From: Eucommia ulmoides
Lineage: Eukaryota > Streptophyta > Magnoliopsida > Garryales > Eucommiaceae
DNA length: 64,000 nt
NCBI GenBank assembly: GCA_016647705.1
Contig: CM028325.1
Span: 25,071,566 to 25,135,565, forward strand
Direction: 5' to 3'
The number at the start of each line of letters is the position of its first letter. Positions within the stretch are counted from its first letter, which is position 1. Under the pieces are notes generated by a model, which saw only the letters and a program-made list of their open reading frames with translations, searched no databases and was not told where the DNA came from. This document shows positions 11,047-22,612 of the stretch, piece by piece. The position numbers and the translations under genes are program-made.

Positions 11047-13133
11047 GAAGATCAAATTATTATTATTTTAAATATATGAGGAGAGAAATTTGATTGGTTC
11101 TGATTTTAGAAAACCCAAAAAAGCACATCCCGTAATTTTTTGAAGTGTTCGGATTTTTTTTTGACATCTATTTTGTCCTAAATTACGTCAAATGCCATTA
11201 TTACTAACAAATTCTTATTTTCGGATAATAACACTAAGATCCCCTTATTTTTCTCAATATATCGCAGCTACACCTTCTCACTCTTTTTTTTTTTTTTTTT
11301 TTACATATATTGGGAGATGGGGTTGAACTCCAGATCTTCCACAAGGAAGATTCGATACATATACACTAAATTACACAAAATTATCTTTTATTTGTATAAT
11401 AAAATTAGAATTCAATTATAATTACAAACCCCATCTCCCTCTCTCTCCTAAATGAAAAAACATTAATATCAATTAAAAGTGTTATATTTATATCCGAGAT
11501 ATCCCCATTATTTTGATAAGTATCAAGAATGCACCCATTATTTCCATAATGGGTGAGTAATTTTATAAGTATATCCTTTTTTTTAATATACATTTTTATT
11601 TTTTTTTTAAAAATCTAAATAATTTTGAAATTACTATTTTATCCTTTTAAAAGAGAAGGGGGAGGGGAGGAAGTGAGAGAAGATGAGGAGGAGGAGGATA
11701 GGTTGTGGAGGTTGAGGAAGGGGGGTGACCAGAGAGATAGAAAAAAAAATTCGTCGACGGTAGCGGCTAGCAAACCGGGGGTAATACTTGCCGGATAATG
11801 AGGGGTTGGAAGAAAGAAAATTGATGAAAATACAAAAAATAAAAAATTGAAGGAATATATGTTTTAGTAATTTGAGGGGTAAAAAAATAATTAAATTATA
11901 TATTTTTTTAAAAAGGTGTAATGCTAGAAAAATGGGTGTGCATTTGAAAATACTATTTTATAATATGTTGGACATCTTTTATCACATTTGGTTGACAAAA
12001 ATACAATTGCAACATATTTTTGTTTTTTGTTTTTTTGTTTTATTTTTACTTTAATTTTCTACCCTTTCTCTTTCTCTCTTGTCTTCTATTTTCTATTTTT
12101 TTTTAGATTTTTCTTTTGTTTGTCATTTTCTATTTTATTTTTATTTTATATATTTTTTTATATGGTGTTTATAAGAAAAAAAAATCAAAAGTGAAAAACT
12201 AGAAAACATAAAAGAAAATTTTTAATTTAAAAAAAAAAAAAGCTTTTTTTGGTTTCTTAAATTCATTTTTTAATTTTTTTTCTTCCTATTTTGAAATTTT
12301 GTTTCCTAGATTTTTATTTTTGATTTTTTTTTCAATACACACCATACAAAAATGTAATATAAAATTAAAAAAAAAATACAGAACATAAGATATATATGGA
12401 GTAGAAATAAAAAATAAAAATATTATATTGTGAGTGTATTTTTGTCAATAATAAATAGTATTTTAGGTAACTAGAACAAAAAAATAAAGGGTGTTTCATG
12501 TATAATAAAAATAATATGGAATTTAAATTCAATATTTATTTTGTATTTATTAGGTTTCATATTTATTGGGCATGAGTGTCATCATCAATAATAGTATTAA
12601 TTTTTCATTTAATATTACTTCGAAATTACTACACCATATGATAATTTATAAGAAAGAAATCTTACTTATTCCTTATTGATATATTTGTTTTTTGAAAATT
12701 AATTAAGAAAAAAAATCCCATCATTGGGTAGTAGTGCTATATTAATTAAAAAATTTAATTTTAATTTTTAAAATTATATCATGTTATTTTAAAAAAAAAA
12801 ATAAAATTTGGCGTGTAAATACAACTAGGGGGGGGGTGAAAGTGTCAATTAAATTGAGAAGTGCACGTGTGGCGTAGACAGACACAACTTGCCAGCAAGT
12901 GACGTAATTGGTGCTCCATTTCACTTGGGCCCACCTTGATAACCACAATACTCTTCCAATTCCATTCTCAAGTAAATTAAAAATAAAATAAGATCCCCTT
13001 TATTTATAAATATATGCATTTATAATCGCATTTATTTTATTTTTATTTATTTTGTTTTTTATTCTTCTGTTTATGTTTTTATAGAAAATAAAAAATAGAA
13101 ACTCAAAAATGAAAAACAAAAATAAAAGATGAA

Positions 13134-13137
<4 letters not shown>

Positions 13138-13186
<49 letters not shown>
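13138..13186. repeat. Compound (TA)n(GA)n microsatellite
   Basis: About 12 TA units run directly into about 11 GA units. Confidence 0.9.
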
Positions 13187-13586
13187 AAACAAAAATAGCA
13201 AAAGTGAAAAAAAAAATAACGCGAAAAAATAAAAACCAAAAAAGAATTTAATTGGTAATTAGTGAAACATCATTAAAAAAAAATTAAAGATTATCTATTT
13301 TGGATAAAAAAAAATTGTTATGACCCAATTAAAGACAATATTTGCATCTAATGGATGTTGAGGAACACGTGTCCTTTAACCAAAAATTAATTAATTTGTA
13401 ATTGAATTATTTTAAAATATACGACAACAAATAGATAATTTGATTGATCAAGTCGAAGAAGGGGTCGCCATGTTCTAGGGATGTAATTGAAATTTACCCT
13501 TTTTTAATCGGTACTCTTTTAGTTTATTCTTTTTTAAAGAAAATAACTTTGAGAAACAACTTATTTTTTTTAATTAATTATATATT

Positions 13587-14100
13587 TGATGTTAATTTTA
13601 ACATTAAAGTTTGATTCCTAATTTTAAAGGTCAAGGTGATCATAAATGAAAAGTCAAGGTGGGTGAAAGAAATTTTATTTTTGACCCAGTAACTATTGCT
13701 TTGTTTCTATGTAGTCCAATAAATTTATGCATTTCACTTTAAACCCTCTATCTTTAATTACGATTACATTTCGTCTGTTTTCGTTGTTCAATTTGACAGA
13801 ATGGAGGGTAAATTGTAAATTTTTATTATTGCTTATTTTTATATTATTTTTTTTTTTTATTTTACTTTTTTTCCTTCTCCATTTGTCTTTCTTCTTCTTC
13901 TTCTTCTTCACGAAGCCACCCTTACAACTCCACTATTCTCGATTGGGTAATCCCTTTGTCTTCTCTAGGTGAGATAGGCAAATCCACCAATTACATCTCT
14001 AATGTTAATTTTAACATTAAAATTTGATTTCTTAATTTTAAGGGACAAAATAATGGTAAATGAAAAGTCATGGAGAGTCATTTAATAAAATAAATAATAA
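13587..14100. repeat. Direct-repeat pair of about 100 bp, 413 bp apart
   Basis: Copies at about 13587-13690 and 14000-14100 share 'tgttaattttaacattaaa', then a T-rich phrase, and then 'aaatgaaaagtca'. The spacer is mostly T-rich. It may be a local duplication or paired ends of a degraded element. Confidence 0.6.
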
Positions 14101-15396
14101 AAAAAATTGGAGTTGTTTGAGACGTAACATATTCACACCTTTCATCTTTCTAAAAGCATATACTTGTTTTTATTATTTATTTATTTTGAGTACTGATGTA
14201 AAAGTACTCACAATCTGTCAAAACATTGTGCATGTTAACACTTATTCATATAAATATTTAATTAGATTAATTAAATTGACGAAAATAACACTTACGATCT
14301 TTTAAACAGTTTGTTAACGTGAATAAACTGATCAAAGAATATGGATTTTACCTTTAGGAGGGTGAAGTCTCTCGCGATATCTGTTGATTTGGGAAGATAG
14401 TCCAAAAACAAAAACACAAAAAAGTAAAACCGAAATCATTGTTAATAATGGAAAAAATATATTCCTTAGAATTAACCCAAATTATCTCCTTTAATTTGTA
14501 TACAAATAGACTTAATAAAGATATAATGATATGAATTTATTAGTTTGGTTCACTTTTGTATGTATTAAGTTAGTAACAAATAGAACAAAATTGTATTGAA
14601 CGTGATTTTACTACTTTTAAGTACGTTTTCATGATATTTCATTAAAATGTTTTCTATAATAAAATTATATTTTTATTCAAATCAATTATTTATAATATTT
14701 TGTTCACTTTTTTTTTTAGTACTTTACTTAATATTATTTAGATTGTATATATCGAGTTAACTTTAAATAGTTGTTCAATTTGTATTTATATCATAATTAA
14801 TTAATAAATTAATTGATAAAAACTAAAAAATAAATTCTCTACTAGAATAAAAAATTTCCAAAAAAATAATTATATAATAACCCCACAAGCTAATTGAGAA
14901 ACAATATTTATAATTAAAATATTTTATTATTATACATATAAAATGTCGCGAAATTCAAAATTGAATTTCATATATTGTTAAAATAATGAGAAAAAGAATT
15001 AATTTCACCATAAATCCCTAAATTTGATTCAAATATCAATTTGGTCTCTAAATATATATACATTTTTTTACTCAATTTTGTCCCTAAACTAACCACTTAT
15101 TTCCGGTGAGTCCAAATCCAACGATCATTTAGAAAATTGAACAGAAATAACCACGTGCGCTGCATGTGGCTATTGTCTAGGGATATTTATGTAATTACAA
15201 CCATCCGATCTTTGAACCTAGAAAGCTTACTCTTGCCGATCCATCAACGTCCAACCACCAACCACACTAATCCACGGTCGGAAAACTGAAAAAAAAAAAC
15301 ATATTTTTCCTTCTAAGGACTATATACACAATATGGAGATCTAAAACATCATCACCTCCGAAATTTAAAAATAAAAATAAAACCTTGCAAATTATG

Positions 15397-15430
<34 letters not shown>

Positions 15431-15549
15431 TTTTTCACGATTTTGAATTCTTCATAAAATTAGCGAAATCAGGTATTTTTAGTGAATTATAGTCTTTCAA
15501 AATTTAACGATTTTGAGTTTTTCATCGAAATCGGATATATACACACACA

Positions 15550-18500
15550 TCAACTACCGTCTTCCTCCGAAGATGTATCCAAGGGGCTTTCTTTACCGTG
15601 TGTGGCGGCACACAGTGCTTTCCAAATGGGGACTAGCATTTTCACCGGAGGCCGTAATTCCTGGAATATTATTTATGTGATGAGCACAAAAAAAAAATAG
15701 GAGAAAAAGGGCGCGAAGCCGCTATACAATGCTGATCTTAAACTTAGTTCATTTAGGTGTTGTTCTTTAGATGGCGTTTATTAGTATTTCTGTTTCCAAA
15801 TTTCTATTTATGTTCCCGTTCCCAAAACTTTGTCAGAAAAATCTAGGAGGACAACATAAAACACTTGTTTTTTGAGTTTTCTAGGACATATAAATAAATT
15901 TGGGAACAGAAACATTCAACAAACGGGGCCTCAGCGTTCTTGTTCCTATTTTTTGTTCCGTCACAGGTCCCAGATTTTTAAAATTGATTTACCAGATCAG
16001 AATAGAGACAATTTTTTCTTTTTTTTTTTTTTGCTTCTTCTGTTTATATTTCAAGTTTTTTGGGAACAGGAACAAAAAGAACAGAAACGAAAACACTAAT
16101 CAAATGACGCCTTAGGCCCCGTTTGGTTATAGTGTTTCTGTTCCCAGGTTTTTATTTTTATTATTAGAAAATTAGCAAAATCAGAAATACAGGAACAAAA
16201 AAAAAGATTCTTTTCAGCTCTCCAATTTTTAGAACGAATTCCTTGGACAGAATAAAATTATTCCCGCATTATTATTTCTGTTGCGAAAACTTGGAAAAAA
16301 ATATAAACATGGGAACGGAAACACTATCATCACCACCTTAGGGCCCGTTTCGAACCCTAAACCACAATCAAGAAATCACCAAGCAATCGAACCTAAACCC
16401 CAATCGAAATCGAAATCGACAACGGTGACAAGGAGTAGGACGGACGAGGAGGAGCAGGTCTAGATCTCAGCCAACACGAAGAACACGTTGAAGAAGAAGA
16501 CGAAAAATGAAAAAAACCAAAAAAAACAAGGGAGAAAAAAGAGGCTTACAGAAATTGAAACCCAGACCTCATTAAGAATTTCAAAAATACCAAGTGCGTC
16601 CTTTTTTTTGGGATGAAAATAGGTGAAAACAATTTTTTTTTTTGTTTCTCACTTTTTAAGAAAAAATGGAAATGATTCTTGGTTTTGGGATGGGAATAGG
16701 AATGGAAACAGATTTACCAAACGCTATGTCTAAACATAAATCCTAAAAATCTGGAAATGGAATGAGAATTTTTGGGATGGAAACGGTTACCAAACACGGC
16801 CTTTGTCTAAGAGTTTTAGGATGTAAAACACGAGATGTTACCTTGAAAACCAACACAAGTTCCTCTTCACCACGGACAATCAAAGATAGGCTCCAGTAAC
16901 AAGTAACTGGCGTCACGCATTCATTAAGCAAAGGTTTCAATATCTTGTAAATGGGAATGAAATGGCGTAAAATTCTACCGCTATAAACCAAAAAAAAAAA
17001 CACAAGAAAAAAAAAGTTTAATCAGAAAATGAAATAGGAAACAAATTTTACTATGCAGCAAGATTATGAAGTACCTTGCATACTGAGTTTCAAGCTGGAC
17101 TCCAAAAGCTGGCATAATTATCACAGATTCTGATACATTCAAACATATATACAGTATTAAATGACTAGAAAGATTTTCCAACAAGGATTTTTTTTTTAAA
17201 TAATATTTTTAACCTTCTTGGAGTTTAATAAGGAAAGAAACAGTTTTTGGTTTATTAGTAAAAAAAATGATAGAGGATCAAAAAAGGTGGGAGAAGAGGT
17301 CCCCCTTTCCTTGTGTTGGTCCAATTGGCAAGGGAAGGTATCCCCTTTCCAAGAGATGTTAGTCCGGTTGGCATGGCATGGCAAGACAAGGGGAGGTGCC
17401 CTATTTTACTTGTCAATCAAGGTTCGACTCTCCTAGGAGCACTTCGAGAATTAAATATCGGTTTAATCCTGAATACATTAGACCGATGTGGGGGAGTGTA
17501 CCCTTAAGATCGCCCGGTGAGGTGATTAGTCGAGGTGCACATAAACTGGCCCAGACACACTTTATCGTAACCCCGCCCAAAAAAAAAAAAGTGGGTGAAG
17601 AGGTCTAGTGCATCAATCTCCATCGATTTCTCATAATATAAAAAATGAAGAAATAAAAGGCAACTATTCTAAAAAGTTACGTAAAATCATGTTTTCACTT
17701 TTTTATTTTATTTTATTTCTAAAAAGTATTTTTTTAAAGTGCAAAACAAACCCTGCTTCTAAATTAAGTACTTTTCGTTTAAAATGTACTAAAAAAAAAA
17801 AAAAAGGTGCTTAAAGAAAGCAAAAAGTACTTTAAAAAAACGTTATCAAATGGTGTCTAAATAAAATAACAACAAAGCCTTTATCCTATCTAAGTAGGGT
17901 CGGCTACAAGAATCCTTTCAACATCAAAGTTTAGATAGAAAAGCTGAAGGATGTGCAATCAATAACATTTTCATCACCACAATCCAATCCATGGTCCCAC
18001 TTCCCCAATCTACCACCAAAATACGGGCAATCCAATGCACAAAAACTCCTGCCATTGTAGGGTCTGATGTACGCTACTTTACCCCTATATACAGCGAGAC
18101 TGTTTTCAAGATTTAAACCCGAGACATCTAGATCACAATAGAGCAATCTTGATTGTACCCAAGGTTCATCCTCAATCTACCAACATAATAGTGAAGAATA
18201 AACATTCTCATAAGAAATTCCAAAATAGACGGGATGTAAGAACATCCTTTTAAAGCAAATAAAGATAATATGTTTCAGTAGCCAAAATAGGTAACGGAAA
18301 CATCACGATTGACACGTTAACGGATAGGAACCACCAAATAATTGACAGTTAAACTATCACTAGGAGGAAAAGAAATACTATGACCTGTAAGTCCATTTTT
18401 TCTCATTTTGTCGTCGTTTCTTGCGTAACAAGATTTGTCAAATTCGCCAAAAACTAATTTAAAAAAATTACATGACGAAAGCAAATCTTCATTCAGCAGG

Positions 18501-19071
18501 AAATAATGAAATAAAAGGGCAATGTAGACAATAAAACTAAATGGACTCAAAAAGGAAACCGGGAAATCTACTATAAACATTGGCTTTTGCTACAGACTTA
18601 GAAGAAACATATGTACCTAATTCTGCTCATTCATTCTTAGAACTTAGGGCAGAGAAGAAACCCATCCCATCTTCTCACCTTTCCGAACAGATTTATGGAC
18701 AAATAATCTCACAAGGAATGCGCCTAGGATCAAGCTCCAAAGAAGAACGGTAATTGACCTTTCCTGTGAATTCAAAGATCGATAAACATGTCAGGCTTAA
18801 TTATGATTATAATCGAATATAACTACAATGATATACATTTTTACAGTTTCAATTCATTGTTTAAGTATAAATTTATAAAATTCATTCATACCTTAAGGAT
18901 AAACATAAAGAAGGCATAGGCTATGAGAAGAAGAATAACTAGAAAGATGATGAAATCCGTTGTACCACTCCTTCGAACAACAATATGGTGGGCATCAATG
19001 GCTTCAATAGGACCCTTATCCACATCATGAATATATGTATATCTCGCATTTGTAATACAGGACTCACTCAT
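15550..19071 (-). CDS. PIGH: PIG-H, subunit of GPI N-acetylglucosaminyltransferase (five exons, 189 aa)
   Basis: Exons (minus): 19071-18892, 18763-18679, 17129-17075, 16980-16842, 15660-15550. All have GT..AG borders and the phases (0,1,2,0) join without a stop. PIG-H is a small subunit of the ER complex that transfers GlcNAc to phosphatidylinositol, the first step of GPI-anchor synthesis. Evidence by order: N-terminal RYTYIHDVDKGPIEAIDAHH; two hydrophobic segments forming a hairpin (TDFIIFLVILLLIAYAFFMF and SITVLLWSLILGAFLVRLFV); then the PIG-H domain ESVIIMPAFGVQLETQYASG, RHFIPIYKILKPLLNECV, CYWSLSLIVRGEEELVLVFK, and the last exon ELRPPVKMLVPIWKALCAAT. The length fits the family (about 188 aa in animals). 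The start at MSES is the first ATG after a probable 5'UTR intron acceptor. All parts look functional despite heavy TE load in introns. Confidence 0.93.
15773..16111. mobile_element. MITE 1 in PIG-H intron 4
   Basis: The left end ggcgtttattagtatttctg and the inverted right end (ggcgtcatttgattagtgtt) form imperfect terminal inverted repeats, with 'tgttccc' sub-terminal phrases on both sides. Non-coding, 339 bp, T-rich core. Confidence 0.65.
16115..16337. mobile_element. MITE 2 in PIG-H intron 4, TTA target duplication
   Basis: It starts ggccccgtttggttatagtg, and the reverse complement of its right end carries 'gatagtgtttccgttccc', matching 'tatagtgtttctgttccc' on the left. It is flanked by TTA at 16112-16114 and 16338-16340, a duplication typical of PIF/Harbinger (Tourist-like) elements. 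It abuts MITE 1, sharing the TTA between them. Confidence 0.65.
16341..16802. mobile_element. Probable third related MITE in PIG-H intron 4
   Basis: It begins gggcccgtttcg directly after the TTA of MITE 2 and ends ggttaccaaacacggcc, complementary to the family start. The inside holds a leader-like patch ('aaaccctaa', GAGGAGGAGC) and then 'gggatgggaataggaatgg' phrases. The left inverted repeat is worn, so limits are uncertain. Confidence 0.4.
17287..17605 (+). mobile_element. SINE with 15-bp target-site duplication in PIG-H intron 2
   Basis: The duplication is 17287-17301 (gtgggagaagaggtc) and 17591-17605 (gtgggtgaagaggtc), 14 of 15 identical. The body, 17302-17590, has a pol III B-box-like ggttcgactctcc at 17421-17433, A-box-like 'ggtccaattggca' and 'agtccggttggca', and an A-rich 3' tail at 17580-17590. 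This is the standard layout of a tRNA-derived SINE. The first 80 bp are a 40-bp unit present twice (17301-17340, 17341-17380). It lies antisense to PIG-H. Family name not recognised. Confidence 0.85.
17864..18190 (-). mobile_element. Degraded Au-like SINE plus adjoining interspersed-repeat fragment
   Basis: On the minus strand 'ctcgggtttaaatcttg' (B-box-like), then 'gggtaaagtagcgtacat' and 'cagaccct', then 'tttgtgcattggattgccc' follow the order of the plant Au SINE consensus (from memory: ...ggtaaggctgcgtac...agaccc...gtgcaccgggttgccc). The left portion at 17867-17912 contains 'aacaacaaagcctttatcc' and 'gggtcggcta', a phrase seen in many plant dispersed repeats. No clear duplication found. 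Confidence 0.6.
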
Positions 19072-19101
19072 TTTCCAACCGAAGTACACTATTGATTAAG
19101 C

Positions 19102-19343
19102 CTGTAATCGAGAAACCTCATTACTATAAAATCGAAAATCATCATTTGTGTGTGCGAATGTGCATCTATGTATATGTATACATATGCATATACATATACA
19201 TATACATATACATACATATATTGGAATGAGATCTAAATTAATATTCTTAAATTATATCCTAGAAAGCATGGACAAGGGCGAAACGGCAAATTTTAAAAAA
19301 TCAAGATATGGGTACCGCTTATTACTTTTATATATTTATATAA

Positions 19344-19379
<36 letters not shown>

Positions 19380-19708
19380 TCTCATGCTATTTAGATCACC
19401 AACAAAATTTCACAAATCAATTCTTACATAAAAACAATAAATTCATGTTCATTGGCATTACAACCCTCCAATTACTCATTTTCCTAAGAATTCAATAACC
19501 AATTATGTAGAATATAAGACACAAATAATTAGCATTTTAAGTAATTGACAAATAGTTCAAACATTTTAAATTAGGGAATTCCTTAATTAACAAATAACAA
19601 AATTGCAGAAAATTAAAAATGGCAAAAAATTAAAATTTGGCATAAAATACGGGAATGGAGAGGAGATCTGAGAGGAAAGAAAATTAAACAAAAACCACAA
19701 AAACATAC
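19102..19708 (-). other. Probable 5'UTR intron of PIG-H, holding microsatellites and a repeat copy
   Basis: On the minus strand a CAT|GTATGT donor (GT at 19708-19707) and a GATTACAG acceptor (AG at 19103-19102) bracket 607 bp upstream of the start codon. Inside are CATATA repeats (19170-19220), an (ATT)n run (19345-19378) and repeat R1. The acceptor is good; the donor is one of several possible. Confidence 0.4.
19282..19573. repeat. Interspersed repeat R1, unbroken copy
   Basis: The segment from 'acggcaaattttaaaaaatc' to 'ttcaaacattttaaatt' recurs at 31318-31481 plus 35324-35465, where it is cut by an insertion. It contains an (ATT)n microsatellite in both copies. Origin unknown. Confidence 0.75.
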
Positions 19709-19885
19709 ATGTATAGGGACTACGAGAAGATGAAGACGGAGACGAGATCTGAGGGGGAACAGGCGAAGGCGAAGGCGAAGGGAGAAAGAACCACGGGCCC
19801 ACGGAGAGTCGTCGAAGAGATATCGACCGTCGACGAGGACGGTCGACGAGCGTGAACGGCGTCGTGGCTGTGGCCGGCCGGCTGA
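19709..19885 (-). promoter_or_regulatory. Probable PIG-H leader exon and promoter-proximal region
   Basis: On the minus strand this GC-richer island reads as a plant leader: 'taccctagcc', repeated 'ccttcgcctt' triplet-like phrases, 'cagatctcgtctccg'. It is the only GC-rich patch upstream of PIG-H and precedes the proposed 5'UTR intron. Confidence 0.4.
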
Positions 19886-20169
19886 ACTTAAGGCTAGGGT
19901 ACGAAGGAATTGGAAAAAGACTGATTAATTATTTTTCATATTTGCATTCTCTACCCTTCATTTTATTTACATTTCTTACCTACATGTTTTTAAAATATTT
20001 AATTTTACTCGTTGTATCCCCTAAACGTGTCCGGACTTATTCTACATGTATTCTCTACGTGTCCGGCTTGAAATTTGAATTTCAACTTTTTTAAGATACT
20101 CAAGTAGGTGTCGTGTACGTATCTAGTCGTGTCCTCCACAAACACTTTGTATCTGATATGTGTTTGATA

Positions 20170-20590
20170 CGCGTAGGACTGTAAATGAGCGGGATCGGAT
20201 ACCAGATGTGCAAACTTGTTTATTTATTTTGACTTTTAAAAGATCCAAGCTCAAGTTTGATCCGAGCTCAATATACCATGTTTGAACTTAACTTGTCTTA
20301 AATTTGTCTGAGCTTAAGCTTGTTGCAAAGCATAAACAAGCTCGAGCTCGAAAACATAATTATATATATTTTAAAAATAATTAATTAACATAAATAAAAT
20401 ATTTATAAAAAGTTATATATGTGCAATTTGTTTGCGAACATATTGGAGCTCACATGCAAACACATATTTAAGTTGTTCATGAACAAAGTTCAGTCCGATT
20501 AGTATATTAAACGAACTAAAACAAGCTCGATCTCAATTCGTTTAATAAATAGATGAGCTTTATATGAGTTGTTTGAAACATAGTGCGGTG
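20170..20590. repeat. AGCTC-rich dispersed plant repeat
   Basis: The stretch starts near 'actgtaaatgagcgggatcg' and contains many 'aagctcgagctcg', 'gagctca' and 'gagcttaagcttg' phrases, a composition familiar from dispersed non-coding repeats of plant genomes. No terminal structure was found. Confidence 0.5.
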
Positions 20591-22367
20591 GCTCTTTGAC
20601 AAAAGTTTGTGCTTCTTGATTCTATCCAATAATTGTTATCCACTTTATTCTCTTTCATAATCGATTGTTTCTTTATCCCATCTCTCCCCTATCCAATATA
20701 GATTTCAATTTTGAATCGGATATATTTTCTATTATTTTATTAATTTTTTATGTAAGACCCCGACTCAGATCATACGTCATTTTAGTTGCATTTAGAGTAA
20801 TTGAGAAAATTCGAGTGAAATTGGATAAATTTAAAATTTCAAATTAAAAGTTTAATGGTCCAATTGTAAATTTTCAAAAATTTATAAAAGCTAAAAACAC
20901 TAAGGAGAGAAAGTTAGAAATTTAGGGGGGAGGAATGAGTAAATTAACTAAAGATATTTTTATATATATTTATATATATTTATGCATATGTGTGTGTGCG
21001 CCCTGCGATCAGACGGAAGGAACGAGAAAGAAGGGCAGTGTGACATTGTGTACTCCACAAATTCATCTATATATATGTATGCATGGTAATCGGGGATCAC
21101 AAATATTCTAGAGAAAAATCGAGAAAGAAAGAAAGAGAGAAGAAACGGAAGAGGAGAAGCCGTCGAAGAAGATGATCGCCGGTTTTCAGCGTGAAAAGGG
21201 TGTTCCAAGGGTTGTTGGTCGTTTTGTTGGGTGAAATAGGTGAGTGTGTCGTTCTTTTGGTTCGTTTGAAAGCCAGTGTGTGTGTGAAGTGTGTGTGTGC
21301 TCTGTTTGGCTATTTAGAGTGCAATCAGTGATGTGGGTGGTGGTTTTGGTGTGTGTTTTGGTTGGGTTTGACGGGGGTGAAGTTGGTAGTTTTAGTTGTT
21401 AGATTGGGGTGGTTGATCGTAGAGGTGGAGTGGTGAATTTGGTGTTTGGAGCTGGTGACGAAAAAGGAGAGAAATAAAGGGTTGTTATGTCAGGAGGAAG
21501 AAGGTCAGGGACAGAGGGCATTTCGCTTAGGCGGTGGAAGTTCGCTTAGGCGGTAAAAGATCAGGGAGCAAGAAAATTGCGTGTTGGCCTAGGCGGTGGG
21601 GTTCTTGCCTAAGTAGAAACCCATCAGTGTGTTAACTGAGAAAGGGAAGAGCTGGTTCGCCGCGGCGGTGGGCTTTGCGCCGAGGCGATGGAAACTGAGA
21701 CAAAAATAACTAAAATTTTAAGGAGATCGGCAATTGGTTCGGAACGGGTAACATTTCTGAATAGCATTTATGATTTCTAAACTTAGTTTTTAGTTTTAAA
21801 CTGTTAAAAATGAAAATAAGAAACAATGGGATTGTTTATCGTTTATACGAATCAAGTTCATAAAATAAGTTTTAACGGTACTAAAACTCGTTAAATCATA
21901 TTTTCACATAATAAAACATGGGAAATGGGAAATTAATAAATGTAGGGCATGCATTGCACGAATAGGTTAATTTTCTCTATCATATTAATTTAAGCCTTAT
22001 CACTAATAGGTTCGCGGGCACCGGAGAATCAGTAGTGGAGAGTCAAGGGAGCTTGTGAGTGCGGATTTTCAGGTGAGTGTATTATCTTCTTGCAAAAATC
22101 TATTTTCATATACATATGATGAAATACGTGTTACTTAAAGTGAGACGATTTTATAAATGATATAGATCAAGCAGATTTTGGGTGAGTTGGTAAAGTGGAT
22201 TTTCGTTGAATTATGTTGGTTTTAAAAGAACGTTGAAAAATGATTAGTTAAATTTGGGTGATTTTAAAGGAGAGTGGAACAATGCCTGGTTTTCTAAAAC
22301 CAAAGGTGAAAAAATGGTTTTTGTTGAAATCAGTGGGTATTTTTAAAAGAGAGTGAAAAACATGATT

Positions 22368-22612
22368 TTGGATATTATCCCTGTAAGGGTGTGGATTTTT
22401 GGATAATATTGTTGTGGATATTACTTCCTGTAAGGAATGTGGATTTTTGACAATATTGTTGATTTGGACGATACCACAGTTTTCTTCCTGAAAGGGATGT
22501 AGATTATATTCTCTCTGTAAGGGGTGTGGATTTCTTCCCGTATGGGATGTGGATATTCTCCCCGTAAGGGGTGTGAATTATATTTCTCCCAGAAAAGGGT
22601 GTGGATTATACT
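22368..22612 (+). repeat. LTR minisatellite of 'cccgtaaggg-gtgtggat' units
   Basis: About eight degenerate units repeat 'ccccgtaaggggtgtggat' or 'cccgaaagggatgtggat', each a short self-complementary core (cccgtaaggg-like) followed by gtggat. The 3' LTR has the matching array at 29850-30155 with a different number of units. Confidence 0.8.

Larger units (their letters stand above)
11046..15549. other. AT-rich gene-free region
   Basis: There is no supported coding region. It contains T and A homopolymers (for example 11286-11303), a purine-rich patch at 11650-11740, a run of G at about 12828-12836, a TA/GA microsatellite at 13138-13186, a direct-repeat pair (13587-13690 and 14000-14100) and a TA/TG microsatellite at 15397-15430. 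A CACGTG core near 12864 is a possible G-box but has no gene beside it. Confidence 0.5.

Noticed and set aside
16743..17003. Minus-strand frame read as one 86-residue protein
   Set aside because: Only 16842-16980 is coding (PIG-H exon 4); the rest is intron, shown by splice sites and by PIG-H homology.
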